Source of the DNA: Sulfuricurvum sp.
Lineage (GTDB): Bacteria; Campylobacterota; Campylobacteria; Campylobacterales; Sulfurimonadaceae
DNA: 64,000 nucleotides
NCBI GenBank assembly: GCA_030696775.1
Contig: JAUYRN010000003.1
Location: forward strand, 16,738 to 80,737
Direction of reading: 5' to 3'
Shown one piece after another: positions 46,023 through 55,367 of the stretch. The translations under genes were made by a program, and so were the position numbers. Position 1 is the first letter of the stretch. Every line of letters begins with the position of its first letter. The notes below the pieces were generated by a model. The model worked only from the letters and a program-made list of their open reading frames with translations, did not search any database and had not been told where the DNA came from.

Positions 46023-47448
46023 TAGTAAAAAGATTGCCTTTGCGTTTTTCTTTTTTATGGTTACGATTATTCTTTTTGGCTATTACCGTTTTGAACAAGA
46101 AAAAGATCATATCAATCTATCCATCAATGAGACTCTTTTACGTTCCGTAGAGATTGCAAAAGTTGTTGTTGGAGATCACTATCACGACCGTGTATCTGCC
46201 ACTCCGCCAAGCTTCCATGAAGAAATGCAAATCATTGTAGACCTATCTGCTCTCGCAAAAGCAGAAAAAGTTGAATACATCTATACAATGATTTTAGATG
46301 AAAATAAAACATTGCGTTTTACTTCCAGCAGCGCAACTGACGAGGAGTTGCGTACCGGTAAAAACTTGTCACGTTTTTACGATACATACGATGCTGACCC
46401 AAATATTTTTGACGCTTTTCGTGGTAAGCAAAATATATTTACAGAGATTACAGACCAATGGGGACATTTTAGGAGTGTTTTCGTGGGATGTAAAACGTCC
46501 TCAGGGCTTACCTATGTCATTGGTGCAGATATTCGTATTGACTCGATAGAAGAACTTTCTCGCACAGCAGCACTTAAAGCGCTTATGGGATCTATCGTGA
46601 TTTTTTTTGGAGCCTTGCCATTTTTACTATTGTATCGGCATGTAGCTCGTAAAAATAATATTATACTTGAAGACCAAGTTCAAATAGCCACAAAAGATTT
46701 GAAAGAAGCACGCGACAATGCCGTTCTGGCGATGCATCATGCTGAAGAAGCAAATCGCGCAAAAGATACTTTTCTCTCAAGTATGAGTCATGAACTTCGA
46801 ACCCCGCTCAATGCCATTATCGGCTTTTCTCAAATTTTAGGTCATCGTCCTGAACTCTCAGAGAGCGTTAAAAGTACCATCGAAAAAATCAATATTTCAG
46901 GTAAAAATCTTCTCACTTTGGTCAATACCTTGCTTGATTTTTCAAAGATTGAGGCGGGTAAAATGGAGGTACAACGAATCGATTTCAGTCTAGAGCATCT
47001 TTTAAATGAAGTGAATGTTCTCGTAGAATCCATGGCACAGAAAAAAGAAATTATATTAGCACTTAATATCGATGAAAATCTTACATTATTAGCCGATCGG
47101 CAGCTTATCAAACAAGTGATTGTCAATCTCATCACCAATGCGATTAAATTTTCTCCTGTCTCCTCTACAATCACAGTGGAGCACCATAGTGACTCACAAA
47201 AAGATGTATTTGGTATAAGAGATCAAGGGATGGGGATTGCTCACGATAAGATAGAGACGCTCTTTGATCCTTTCATCCAAATCCGAGAGCACCAACAGGG
47301 ATCCATAAAAGGAACAGGACTGGGACTCTCTATCGTTAAAAAAATCATTGAACTTCACGGCGGAGAAATATGGATTGAAAGTACAGTAGGCGAAGGAAGC
47401 TGTTTCTACTTTTCACTTCCTAAAACACTTACATCGGTAGATCGATAA
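46012..47448 (+). CDS. Membrane histidine kinase
   Basis: A 478-residue kinase with TM1 (about 6-25), a periplasmic sensor loop (about 30-190, with LRSVEIAKVVVGDHYHDR and KVEYIYTMILDENKTLRF), TM2 (about 198-216), a coiled segment, HisKA with His260 (SMSHELRTPLNAIIGFSQIL) and an ATPase domain (GTGLGLSIV). I start at ATG 46012 (MSLDSKKIAF), which overlaps the previous stop by 11 bases; the longer in-frame start reads through the preceding gene. Converges on the next gene with a 20-base overlap. Confidence 0.92.
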   Translation: MSLDSKKIAFAFFFFMVTIILFGYYRFEQEKDHINLSINETLLRSVEIAKVVVGDHYHDRVSATPPSFHEEMQIIVDLSALAKAEKVEYIYTMILDENKTLRFTSSSATDEELRTGKNLSRFYDTYDADPNIFDAFRGKQNIFTEITDQWGHFRSVFVGCKTSSGLTYVIGADIRIDSIEELSRTAALKALMGSIVIFFGALPFLLLYRHVARKNNIILEDQVQIATKDLKEARDNAVLAMHHAEEANRAKDTFLSSMSHELRTPLNAIIGFSQILGHRPELSESVKSTIEKINISGKNLLTLVNTLLDFSKIEAGKMEVQRIDFSLEHLLNEVNVLVESMAQKKEIILALNIDENLTLLADRQLIKQVIVNLITNAIKFSPVSSTITVEHHSDSQKDVFGIRDQGMGIAHDKIETLFDPFIQIREHQQGSIKGTGLGLSIVKKIIELHGGEIWIESTVGEGSCFYFSLPKTLTSVDR

Positions 47449-48118
47449 AATACGCCAATCCATAATAAATACTGTAAATGCCATAAACGGCAATAGCCAG
47501 TGCGGCAATTCGATTCATACTTTGGCGAAAAGCAATTTCGCGCATAAAATTAACCGATTGACCAAGCGCCAGAAGAGTTGGTACTGTAGCGAGCCCAAAC
47601 GCTGCCATTATCAATCCTCCATCGATAATTGAAGCCGATGATGCTGCTTTTGCTGCAAAGAAAAAGACAAAACCGCACGGAAAGAATCCATTCATCATCC
47701 CAAGGGCAAAAAAACTTCGGATGCTTTTACTTTTGATAAGGCGAGAAAAAAGAATTTTAAAGAGTTTAAAGTTCGAAAAAGAGTGTTCTAACGCATGAAG
47801 AAGTTTTGAAAGCCCCAACATCGAGAGTGCCGTAATAATCATCAATACTCCGGCAAGGATAAATAATGCGCCATGCATCTCCATTGTCACCGCAAAAAGT
47901 GAACCAAGCCCTCCAAAAATCATCCCCAGTATAACATACGAACTAACACGCCCTATATTATAGGCACTGTGCCTGATAAGCTGTGCTGGGCGGCTCATAG
48001 TGGCGTCGATTTTTGTTGAGCTGTATGCAACAATAAATCCTCCACACATCCCGATACAGTGACCGAAACTCCCCGCAAATGCAATCGATATTATCACCCA
48101 CCAGTCGATACTACTCAT
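47429..48118 (-). CDS. TauE/SafE-type membrane protein (DsbD_2/UreH-like)
   Basis: A 229-residue protein with about six membrane segments. SFGHCIGMCGGFIVAYS places two cysteines in the first helix (C-xxx-C) and GMMNGFFPCGFVFFFA a third later, as in the DsbD_2/UreH-like sulfite-exporter family used in copper or cytochrome assembly. A divergent periplasmic HMA protein is next to it, which favours copper handling. Confidence 0.8.
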   Translation of the reverse strand: MSSIDWWVIISIAFAGSFGHCIGMCGGFIVAYSSTKIDATMSRPAQLIRHSAYNIGRVSSYVILGMIFGGLGSLFAVTMEMHGALFILAGVLMIITALSMLGLSKLLHALEHSFSNFKLFKILFSRLIKSKSIRSFFALGMMNGFFPCGFVFFFAAKAASSASIIDGGLIMAAFGLATVPTLLALGQSVNFMREIAFRQSMNRIAALAIAVYGIYSIYYGLAYFIDLPM

Positions 48119-48158
48119 AATTTTTCCTTTTAATAACTATTCATATTTTAAATAATAT

Positions 48159-48210
48159 TTGTTACAAAAGTATTAAGTCTTAACACTTTTTTAACACTAC
48201 TATGTAACAA
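48159..48210. promoter_or_regulatory. Nested inverted repeats in the divergent metal-gene promoter
   Basis: TTGTTACA (48159-48166) and TGTAACAA (48203-48210) are perfect inverted arms 36 bases apart. Inside is TTAAGTCTTAA (48173-48183). Both lie between two divergent genes with metal-binding products, so they may be operator sites. Confidence 0.5.
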
Positions 48211-48237
48211 TAGCATGAAATTACTAAAAGGATAAAA

Positions 48238-48501
48238 ATGAAAAAAGTTCTACTAACTGTATTGGCAATGGTATCCATCGCAAGCGCAGATCAGCTCACT
48301 AGCTTAAAAATCGAGGGAATGATGTGTCCGGCCTGCGTTAAAAACGTTAAGGGTACACTCAATGAGGTCAAAGGGGTGAATGAAACGACTGTTTACCTCA
48401 AAGAAGGAAAAGCAGAAGTTAAAAGTGCTGATGGCGTAAAACCAGAAGCAATGTGCGACGCGGTCAAAAAAGCAGGTTATGGGTGTAAAGTAACCAAATA
48501 A
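48238..48501 (+). CDS. Periplasmic heavy-metal-associated (HMA) protein
   Basis: An 87-residue protein: signal peptide (about 1-17) followed by an HMA domain with the metal site MMCPACVK (Cys30, Cys33). MerP/CopZ-like; it probably binds Cu(I) or another soft metal in the periplasm. Two further Cys (MCDAVKKAGYGC) lie near the end. The TauE-like neighbour is divergent. Confidence 0.85.
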   Translation: MKKVLLTVLAMVSIASADQLTSLKIEGMMCPACVKNVKGTLNEVKGVNETTVYLKEGKAEVKSADGVKPEAMCDAVKKAGYGCKVTK

Positions 48502-48556
48502 GAAAGTGCCTTATCGCAAGGACTCACCACACTAACGGTTACCTTCCGATGGCGTA

Positions 48557-49531
48557 TCAAATAAAGTACTTTTGCGCATCCTTGCGACTCATATCACTAA
48601 CCGTTGTTAGTGGTACGCTTCCAAAATCCAACGTTTGCTCACCTGTAAAATCAGGCTTGCAGTACGCCAAAACAAACTTTGCCGCCAATAACTTATCGGA
48701 TTCACTTGCATTTACAGAAATAAGGCAATGAGGCCCAAACAGTGGCGTATTGATGTGCATATATTTAGGATTCTCAAGCTCTTCAAGCTTTGTATTTTCT
48801 TCTTCGTTGCGTCCGATGATAAATTTTGCTCCATCAGGAAGACGAAGCTGTCGTCCGTATTTAAGTGTGGGAATATCCGCTTTGATAAAAGTGTCTTCAT
48901 TCGCAAGAACATCACGAATTTTACGTGAAAAATGCTCATCCGTAAGCAAACATCCACCGCCTGGACCTTCGTAATCTTTGAGTTCAAATTTCTTTACAAG
49001 CTCCATCTGACGATCACGGGAACGTCCCACTATGGCTTCAAGTTTCTCACGATCTACCCATCCATTGAGTTCTGGGATTGTAGGTTCCAACAGTTGTGCG
49101 CTCATAGGACGCAGCAATAATCCCTCACAATCACTTAACTTAAGAACGATTTGAAGCGATTCTCCGTTTTGGCTCATAGGACGCTGACCTAATACTTCCC
49201 CACTGATAAGAAAATCTGCTCCTTCTTCGACCATAAGACGCTTTGCCACCTCGAACATTTTGGCATGACAGTCAATACACGGATTAAAATGTTTGCCATA
49301 TCCATGCTTTGGTGTAAATAATACTTTCTCTAAATATTCATCTTGAATGTCAACAATACGCAGTGTAGCACCAACTTGGTCACACATATTTTGCATATGG
49401 CTACGTCGATCTTTAGTTGAACCAAATCCGGTACTGATGTTACAGGCAACGACTTCAATTCCTTGATCAATGATTAGTTTCATGGCGAGAGTCGAGTCGA
49501 GACCGCCGCTGAAAAGTGCTATAGCTTTCAT
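48557..49531 (-). CDS. PP-loop ATPase, tRNA-thiolase-like
   Basis: A 324-residue protein starting with the PP-loop LFSGGLDSTLAM, as in MnmA and ThiI tRNA sulfur-transfer enzymes. CIDCHAKM carries a Cys pair and GGGCLLTDEHF a third Cys, consistent with an Fe-S-dependent tRNA thiolase, though this is inference. The C-terminal third (about 215-320) resembles the NFACT-R_2 type domain often fused to such PP-loop proteins in Campylobacterota. Substrate not settled. Confidence 0.72.
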   Translation of the reverse strand: MKAIALFSGGLDSTLAMKLIIDQGIEVVACNISTGFGSTKDRRSHMQNMCDQVGATLRIVDIQDEYLEKVLFTPKHGYGKHFNPCIDCHAKMFEVAKRLMVEEGADFLISGEVLGQRPMSQNGESLQIVLKLSDCEGLLLRPMSAQLLEPTIPELNGWVDREKLEAIVGRSRDRQMELVKKFELKDYEGPGGGCLLTDEHFSRKIRDVLANEDTFIKADIPTLKYGRQLRLPDGAKFIIGRNEEENTKLEELENPKYMHINTPLFGPHCLISVNASESDKLLAAKFVLAYCKPDFTGEQTLDFGSVPLTTVSDMSRKDAQKYFI

Positions 49532-49570
49532 TTAGTTAAAATTCCTTTTTACATTTATATTATTCATTAT

Positions 49571-49692
49571 GCCCCCACAACATACAAAGAGCCCGATTGC
49601 GCGCAGCAGTGCGCTGGCATATCGGAAGCGTCTTGTTGTGGGGGCGATTTTCTTTTGATACTTTTCTTATTAAAAAGAAAAGGATAGAGAGC
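49571..49692 (-). repeat. Dispersed structured repeat, copy 2
   Basis: Reverse-strand copy of the 1311-1434 element, starting one base after the dnaG stop. Here the outer stem is a perfect 12 bp (GCCCCCACAACA with TGTTGTGGGGGC) and the inner hairpin is CGCA/TGCG where copy 1 has TGCA/TGCA, a compensated T-A to C-G change. The two CCGAT/ATCGG arms are identical. Confidence 0.85.
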
Positions 49693-49693
49693 T

Positions 49694-51331
49694 TTACCCT
49701 AATGGTACAAGTTCGCCTTTTTTTAACCGTCCGATTTTATCTCTCATCTGACGTATTAAATAGGACTTTTGATCGAATGATACCGAATTTTCGCTGGCAA
49801 TTTTTTTGAGTTCTCGATTGTAATGGTTCGTTAAGAACGTAATAAGTTCTGCCCGAATCCCATCATCGCCCTCAAAAACACGAATTCGCTCATCCATCAG
49901 CAACGCGCCCAGTCTCGGATCATTTTCGCCATTAATAGCAGCTGTAAGCTCACTGCTGTGATATTGAAGCAAAGAGGGATCGATAAAATCAAGGAGTGAA
50001 TCAATAATATTAGGACGTTCCAGTAAAGTTTTAACGAGGCTGAGTTCCCAAATATCGTGATGCGAAAAATTCATAGGTTGAACCGTCGTTGAGGGCTGAC
50101 TAAGACGAACTTGCGAAGGAGAGATACCTAACCTAGAAGCAACAAATGCTCTATATTCCTCTTGCATCAAAGGCGAAAGAGTTTTGAGATAGGCAATACT
50201 CTCATGCATGGCACTCTCTTTGGCTCTGGGATCACTTAGATTATAGGTTGCAATGCTTTCCGTAATAACAAACTCGATAAATGGTATCGGTTTGTGCAAT
50301 AGGGCATTAAGCTCTTCGATACGACCATCGCGTACCATATCCGCAGGGTCCAATCCCCCCTCGAACAAGATCACTCCGCCATCAAATCCACCGCCGCTAA
50401 GAAGTTTGGACGCTTTAAGTGCCGCAGCACGACCTGCTTTATCCCCATCATATGCGACAAGAACACGTGGTTCTCCCTTTCGCAATGTCGGTAAATGATC
50501 CGCCGTAAGAGCTGTTCCCAGTGTTGCTACCGAGTGGGTAAATCCGGCTTGATGCAACATGACAACATCCAAATATCCTTCTGTAACAATAATCTCTTTG
50601 TTCTTATACACGCTATCGCGCGCCAAATGGTACGCGTACAGAAGACGTGATTTGTTAAAAAGTGCGCTTTGAGAAGAGTTGACATATTTGGCTTGATGTC
50701 CCGTGATGGTACGCCCTCCGAAACCTACAATCGCCCCACCTGAGGCATGAATCGGAAACGTAATGCGTTCGATAAAACGGGCAAAAAGCCGTCCGTCATC
50801 TCCTTTACCGATGGCCCCTTGCTCCAGTGCTTCTGGCACTCTAAGGTGATGCTGTTCTAAAAAACGAAGTGTTTCAGGAGAGGTGGGAGCATACCCGATA
50901 CCAAATTTCTCGATGCTGGAAGCAAACACCCCTCTCTCGTGAAGATAAGAGGAGGCCGTACGGTGGTCACCCAAGAGCTTTTGATACCATCCACTGAGGG
51001 TTTCAAGCAAATTCGAGCGTTCTTTTCGCTCTTTGTTGTCCGTATAATGAAGGGTAAAATTAACCGAAGATGCCAGTTTTTCAATCGCTTCAGGATAATT
51101 GAGCTTTTCGTATTCCATCACAAAATTAATCGAGTCACCACCCGCACCGCATCCGAAACAATGGTATTTTTGACGTGCAGGATTGATCGTAAAACTGGGA
51201 GATTTTTCATCGTGAAACGGACACGGTGCTTTGAAATTAGCCCCTGCTCGCTTGAGCTCGATGTACGAGCCGACGACATCGACAATGTCAAGACGGGCTT
51301 TGAGAGCCTCGATGGAATCTTGGGTTATCAT
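49694..51331 (-). CDS. dnaG: DNA primase
   Basis: Makes RNA primers for replication. A 545-residue protein with the CHC2 zinc finger (CPFHDEKSPSFTINP ... YHCFGCGAGGDSI), the primase core (GFGGRTI) and a TOPRIM domain (VTEGYLDVVMLHQ, LVAYDGDKAGRAA). The C-terminal helicase-binding part is present but divergent, as usual outside Gammaproteobacteria. Confidence 0.97.
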   Translation of the reverse strand: MITQDSIEALKARLDIVDVVGSYIELKRAGANFKAPCPFHDEKSPSFTINPARQKYHCFGCGAGGDSINFVMEYEKLNYPEAIEKLASSVNFTLHYTDNKERKERSNLLETLSGWYQKLLGDHRTASSYLHERGVFASSIEKFGIGYAPTSPETLRFLEQHHLRVPEALEQGAIGKGDDGRLFARFIERITFPIHASGGAIVGFGGRTITGHQAKYVNSSQSALFNKSRLLYAYHLARDSVYKNKEIIVTEGYLDVVMLHQAGFTHSVATLGTALTADHLPTLRKGEPRVLVAYDGDKAGRAAALKASKLLSGGGFDGGVILFEGGLDPADMVRDGRIEELNALLHKPIPFIEFVITESIATYNLSDPRAKESAMHESIAYLKTLSPLMQEEYRAFVASRLGISPSQVRLSQPSTTVQPMNFSHHDIWELSLVKTLLERPNIIDSLLDFIDPSLLQYHSSELTAAINGENDPRLGALLMDERIRVFEGDDGIRAELITFLTNHYNRELKKIASENSVSFDQKSYLIRQMRDKIGRLKKGELVPLG

Positions 51332-51379
51332 AACGCCATTTTAACCAAAAGAGATAAGGATTAAGATCTATTTTGAGGA

Positions 51380-52675
51380 TTAAAACCAGACTCGTGAGAA
51401 CGAAAAACCAAATACTGCTTTCGTAACAGAGCGATCATAATCAATCAAACTCTCACCATATCCGCTAAAGAGATTGACATACCAAAATGTATTTTCTGAA
51501 TTTAAAAATGGGTAAGACCAGTGCGCATCTATAGCGCCTCTGTTTATTCCACCTGATCCGAAGTTATAACGAAATAATGCCCCAATTTCGTGTCTGTCAT
51601 ACAAATACTTTACCTTAATATCGCCATACCCGAGGTAGTTTTGAATGTCAGGGTTGTCATCCCCTGGATAATTTGGCTCAAACTCTCCTGTTGCTGGATT
51701 AACACTCCCCTCATAATACCCATCATATTTTTTGCTTTCAGGCATTCTGTACCATGCACGAGTAGAGAGAAAAAGTTCATCCCACTGCCACGTTCCAGTT
51801 AAATAAAGACGATTCCACGAGCGGGACCTATACCCGTCTTGTCCGTTAGATTCATGCATAAAACCAACTTTTCCCAGTTTTAGACCATAGACGGTATTGA
51901 TAGTTCCCGATGTCGGGATCCCCAAAAAAAGCTCTGGTAAGTAATTAGTTTCACGAAACGGGGCAGAATCACCATAGATCTGCCACCAAACTTTTTGAGT
52001 GTAGGCAAAATTGATATGCTCATTCCAACCAAAAAGATTATAGGTCAGCATTTTTGTTAGACTAATTTGAAATTCTGCTTCCAAATTTTTCTCATAATAA
52101 GTGTCTGGTGAAGTATGGATATTTGCTGGAGTGTCTGATGCGATATACGGATATTTATGGGTTGAATAACCAAAAGGTAAAAGGAAATTCGTTTCATAGG
52201 GATGCAATCCAAAAAAATCACCGCCTGAAATAGCATCAAACAGTTTACTAGTTTCTGGTGTATTGGTATCCATTGTTCGCAAGATATACGCATTGCCCTC
52301 TTTATTGGTGGCAGGATTCATCTGGGCATTCAAACTTTCTAAAAATGACTTTTTGGCTATTTCAGCTTTGGTGTCCATTACCAATGTATAGCTGTATTCT
52401 GAAGCTGCCTGCTGAAACCAAAAGGCTGATTTTTGATAATCTACCTTTACCCCAAGTCCATTTTGATATAGATAAGCGAGTCGATAAATAGAAGGTTTTA
52501 TCCCTTTTATGGCCTCATCTTCCAGCAAAGGAAAAGCTTTTTCATATTGCTTTTCATTAAAATATTTTTCACTGCTGACATTATCATCTATAGCTAAATC
52601 ATTTGCCATTACTAAACAGGGGCTAGTAATACACACGATGACTTTAATACATTTAGCTATATTTTTATACTTCAT
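51380..52675 (-). CDS. pldA: Outer-membrane phospholipase A with Sel1-like N-terminus
   Basis: A 431-residue protein with a signal peptide (about 1-24), then a Sel1/TPR-like stretch (about 38-92: YRLAYLYQNGLGVKVDYQKSAFWFQQAA), then an OMPLA barrel. The catalytic set HESNGQDGYRSRSWNRLY has His274, Ser276 and Asn288, with the same spacing as the E. coli H142-S144-N156 triad. Calcium-dependent outer-membrane phospholipase A1/A2. The N-terminal repeat domain is an unusual fusion. Confidence 0.88.
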   Translation of the reverse strand: MKYKNIAKCIKVIVCITSPCLVMANDLAIDDNVSSEKYFNEKQYEKAFPLLEDEAIKGIKPSIYRLAYLYQNGLGVKVDYQKSAFWFQQAASEYSYTLVMDTKAEIAKKSFLESLNAQMNPATNKEGNAYILRTMDTNTPETSKLFDAISGGDFFGLHPYETNFLLPFGYSTHKYPYIASDTPANIHTSPDTYYEKNLEAEFQISLTKMLTYNLFGWNEHINFAYTQKVWWQIYGDSAPFRETNYLPELFLGIPTSGTINTVYGLKLGKVGFMHESNGQDGYRSRSWNRLYLTGTWQWDELFLSTRAWYRMPESKKYDGYYEGSVNPATGEFEPNYPGDDNPDIQNYLGYGDIKVKYLYDRHEIGALFRYNFGSGGINRGAIDAHWSYPFLNSENTFWYVNLFSGYGESLIDYDRSVTKAVFGFSFSRVWF

Positions 52676-52755
52676 TGCAGACTCCTTAAGCCCTTTTAAC
52701 TATCATACATCATTATTCCAAAAATCCTTTAAAACACTTAAATTGTTAAAATAAG

Positions 52756-52761
52756 TATAAC
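52756..52761 (+). promoter_or_regulatory. -10 box of rpsU
   Basis: TATAAC, 51 bases before the ATG at 52812. A weak candidate. Confidence 0.35.
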
Positions 52762-52811
52762 TGTGCTAAACTTCCGGTTCGAAAATTTTAAATAGAAAGT
52801 GGGTGATGTGA

Positions 52812-53024
52812 ATGCCTGGAATTATCTTACGCCAAGATGATAACTTTGACGCTGCTTACCGACGCTTCAAGAAACAAACAGATCGTAATCTTGTTGTTAC
52901 TGAAGCTCGTGCGCGCCGTAACCATATAACGGAAACGGAAAAACGCAAACAGTTCAAAATCAGCGCTCGCAAGAAGATGTTAAAACGTCTCTATATGATG
53001 CGACGTTACGAATCTCGCCTGTAA
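52812..53024 (+). CDS. rpsU: 30S ribosomal protein S21
   Basis: A 70-residue, very basic protein: [21 protein letters not shown], then [17 protein letters not shown] and [17 protein letters not shown]. This is the length and pattern of Campylobacterota S21, needed for mRNA recruitment by the 30S subunit. A strong terminator follows. Confidence 0.95.
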   Translation: MPGIILRQDDNFDAAYRRFKKQTDRNLVVTEARARRNHITETEKRKQFKISARKKMLKRLYMMRRYESRL

Positions 53025-53026
53025 TC

Positions 53027-53073
53027 CCAAAGCGCCCTGCGCTTTGGCTTACGCCTTCCATAATTCTTTTTTT
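53027..53073 (+). terminator. Rho-independent terminator of rpsU
   Basis: CCAAAGCGC (53027-53035) and GCGCTTTGG (53039-53047) form a perfect 9-bp stem with a 3-base loop; a run of T follows at 53066-53073, 18 bases downstream. Confidence 0.65.
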
Positions 53074-53099
53074 ACTCTCTCTTTTTGTTAATTTTATCC

Positions 53100-53196
53100 T
53101 TTTTCTTAGAATTCAACTCTAAACTTCATTAATCTATTGCAAGATATGCTTATTTATTCTTAGCTTAACATCACAATTTTTGAATTCTAAGAAAAA
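53100..53196. repeat. 16-bp inverted repeat element
   Basis: TTTTTCTTAGAATTCA (53100-53115) is exactly inverted at 53181-53196, with 65 bases between. The arms enclose AT-rich, gene-free DNA in the 253-base gap between rpsU and purT. It may be a small MITE-like element or a long-range stem. Confidence 0.6.
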
Positions 53197-53238
53197 AGAG
53201 AAAATACTCAAGTAACCAACCCCTTACAAACCCTGTGA

Positions 53239-53244
53239 TACAAT
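53239..53244 (+). promoter_or_regulatory. -10 box of purT
   Basis: TGATACAAT has an extended -10 shape and lies 33 bases before the purT ATG; AAGG is the ribosome site. Confidence 0.45.
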
Positions 53245-53277
53245 TGCATATCTAAATTTTTACGCAAGGCTATACTT

Positions 53278-54441
53278 ATGCTCTTTAGCGCCCCTCTTAA
53301 AAATAATTCCAAAAAAATCATGTTGTTGGGTTCAGGCGAACTCGGTAAAGAAGTTGCTATTGAGGCACAACGTTTAGGGATTGAAGTGGTCGCAGTGGAT
53401 CGCTATAAACATGCTCCCGCACACCTTGTTGCAAATCGCTCATATGTGATCAATATGCAAGACAAAGAAGCGGTATTAAAACTTATACGCAAAGAAAAAC
53501 CTGATTATATTCTCCCTGAAATCGAAGCCATCAGTATTGATGCCCTTTTCGATGCGGAAGCGGAAGGATTTTGTGTCATTCCAAACGCCGAAGCGGTCAG
53601 TAAAACCATGAACCGCAAAAATATTCGCCGTTTCGCGAGTGAAGAACTAGGGCTTCAAACAAGCCGTTATCATTTTGTGAGTAACTACGAAGATATGTGT
53701 ACGGCAGCGGAAGATGTAGGATTTCCGTGTGTTATTAAACCGGTTATGAGTTCTTCTGGACATGGGCAAAGTATCGCTCGAAGCCCTTTTGATTTGGAAA
53801 ACTCGTGGGAAATTGCCAAAGAGGCCCGCGGAGATGCGAGTGAACTGATTGTCGAAGAGTTTGTCCATTTTGATTATGAGATTACCTTGCTCACGGCACG
53901 TAACGGGACTGAGACAATCTTTTGTGAACCTATCGGGCACATCCAAAAAGACGGAGACTATATCTTCAGCTGGCAGCCGATGGAAATGTCCAAAAAAGCA
54001 CTCAAACGATCAAAACAAATTGCACAAGCCATCACTGATGGATTAGGCGGTCGCGGGTTGTTTGGCGTTGAACTGTTTGTAAAAGGGGATGAGGTCTATT
54101 TTAGTGAAGTAAGCCCTCGCCCTCACGATACAGGATTGGTAACGCTTATTACTCAAAGTCAAAGTGAGTTTGCTTTACACGTTCGCGCAGTATTAGGACT
54201 TCCTCTTGGATTTACCTTTTATGGAGACGGAGCAAGTGCAGCATTCAAATCCACTGTCGAATCTACCGAGCCGCTTATCGAAGTAGATGATTCGCTCTTT
54301 GATAAAAAAAGTTTTGTTCGTGTATTTGGAAAACCAGAATCTCATGTCGGACGACGGATGGCAGTCGTACTGGTATTTGACAAAGTCAAAAAAGCACTCA
54401 AAAAAGCGGAAAAAATGATTAAAAAGATCAAAGACGCATGA
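53278..54441 (+). CDS. purT: Formate-dependent phosphoribosylglycinamide formyltransferase
   Basis: ATP-grasp enzyme that formylates GAR using free formate, an alternative to PurN. The 387 residues show [18 protein letters not shown], the [20 protein letters not shown]-binding loop, [15 protein letters not shown] and [25 protein letters not shown]. Its stop overlaps the next gene by 4 bases. The C-terminal end is Lys-rich ([15 protein letters not shown]). Confidence 0.96.
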   Translation: MLFSAPLKNNSKKIMLLGSGELGKEVAIEAQRLGIEVVAVDRYKHAPAHLVANRSYVINMQDKEAVLKLIRKEKPDYILPEIEAISIDALFDAEAEGFCVIPNAEAVSKTMNRKNIRRFASEELGLQTSRYHFVSNYEDMCTAAEDVGFPCVIKPVMSSSGHGQSIARSPFDLENSWEIAKEARGDASELIVEEFVHFDYEITLLTARNGTETIFCEPIGHIQKDGDYIFSWQPMEMSKKALKRSKQIAQAITDGLGGRGLFGVELFVKGDEVYFSEVSPRPHDTGLVTLITQSQSEFALHVRAVLGLPLGFTFYGDGASAAFKSTVESTEPLIEVDDSLFDKKSFVRVFGKPESHVGRRMAVVLVFDKVKKALKKAEKMIKKIKDA

Positions 54442-55367
54442 AAATAGTACTTCTTGATACTCTAACATTCGGTGATACCTCATTAGCTGGATTTGATACT
54501 CTGGGTGAAGTGAGCGCATACTCTACTACTTCTGCCGAAGAGATTACCCAACGGGTCAGTGATGCAGAGGTAATCGTGACCAATAAAGTGGTTATCAACA
54601 ATGCGGTGATGGAAGCATCTCCAAATCTAAAGCTCATCTGTGTGGCAGCAACGGGTACGAATAACATCGACCATGAAGCAGCACAGCGTCGTGGAATAAT
54701 CGTCAAAAACGTAGCAGGGTATTCGACCGACGCCGTCGTCCAACATACCTTTTCAATGCTCTTTTATCTAATGGGACATTCTCGTTATTATGATGAGTAT
54801 GTTAAAAGTCGAGAGTGGCAGAAAGAGTCAGTATTTACCCATATCGGTCCTTCGTTTAGTGAATTGCGCGGGAAAACATGGGGTATTATAGGACTGGGTG
54901 AAATCGGTCGCAGTGTGGCAACCATTGCAAAAGCATTTGGAGCTAACGTCTGTTATTACTCTACTTCGGGAAAAAATGAAAACAGTGAGTTTGAAAAAAC
55001 CACCCTCAGCCGTTTGATCGAAAACAGTGACGTTATCTCTATTCATGCGCCGCTCAATGCCTCGACGGAAAGTCTCATTTCCCACTCTGAACTGTTACAA
55101 ATGAAAGACGGTGCAGTACTGCTCAATCTCGGTCGCGGCGGAATCGTCGATGAAGATGCTTTGTCGGTTATTATCGATGTCAAACCCATTTATGTCGGTT
55201 TGGATGTGTTAGTCAAAGAGCCTATGAAAACACCCCATCCCCTTTTATCGGTCAAACATACTGAAAGACTTTACATAACACCTCATATCGCTTGGACATC
55301 CGTAGAAGCACGTGAGCGACTTATCGCTGCAACGGTTGAGAATATTAAAACATTTTTAGCAGTGTAG
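54438..55367 (+). CDS. D-2-hydroxyacid dehydrogenase
   Basis: A 309-residue NAD(P)-dependent dehydrogenase: nucleotide motif [16 protein letters not shown], catalytic Arg in [13 protein letters not shown], Glu in KEPMKTPHP and His in ITPHIAWTS. Substrate could be glycerate/hydroxypyruvate or D-lactate. It is translationally coupled to purT (ATGA); the metabolic link is not clear. Tail-to-tail overlap of 23 bases with the AEC transporter gene. Confidence 0.88.
   Translation: MKIVLLDTLTFGDTSLAGFDTLGEVSAYSTTSAEEITQRVSDAEVIVTNKVVINNAVMEASPNLKLICVAATGTNNIDHEAAQRRGIIVKNVAGYSTDAVVQHTFSMLFYLMGHSRYYDEYVKSREWQKESVFTHIGPSFSELRGKTWGIIGLGEIGRSVATIAKAFGANVCYYSTSGKNENSEFEKTTLSRLIENSDVISIHAPLNASTESLISHSELLQMKDGAVLLNLGRGGIVDEDALSVIIDVKPIYVGLDVLVKEPMKTPHPLLSVKHTERLYITPHIAWTSVEARERLIAATVENIKTFLAV

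Noticed and set aside
45892..47448. Longer start of the membrane kinase inside the preceding gene
   Set aside because: The first 40 residues would be out-of-frame text from the preceding kinase; ATG 46012 gives a normal N-terminal helix.
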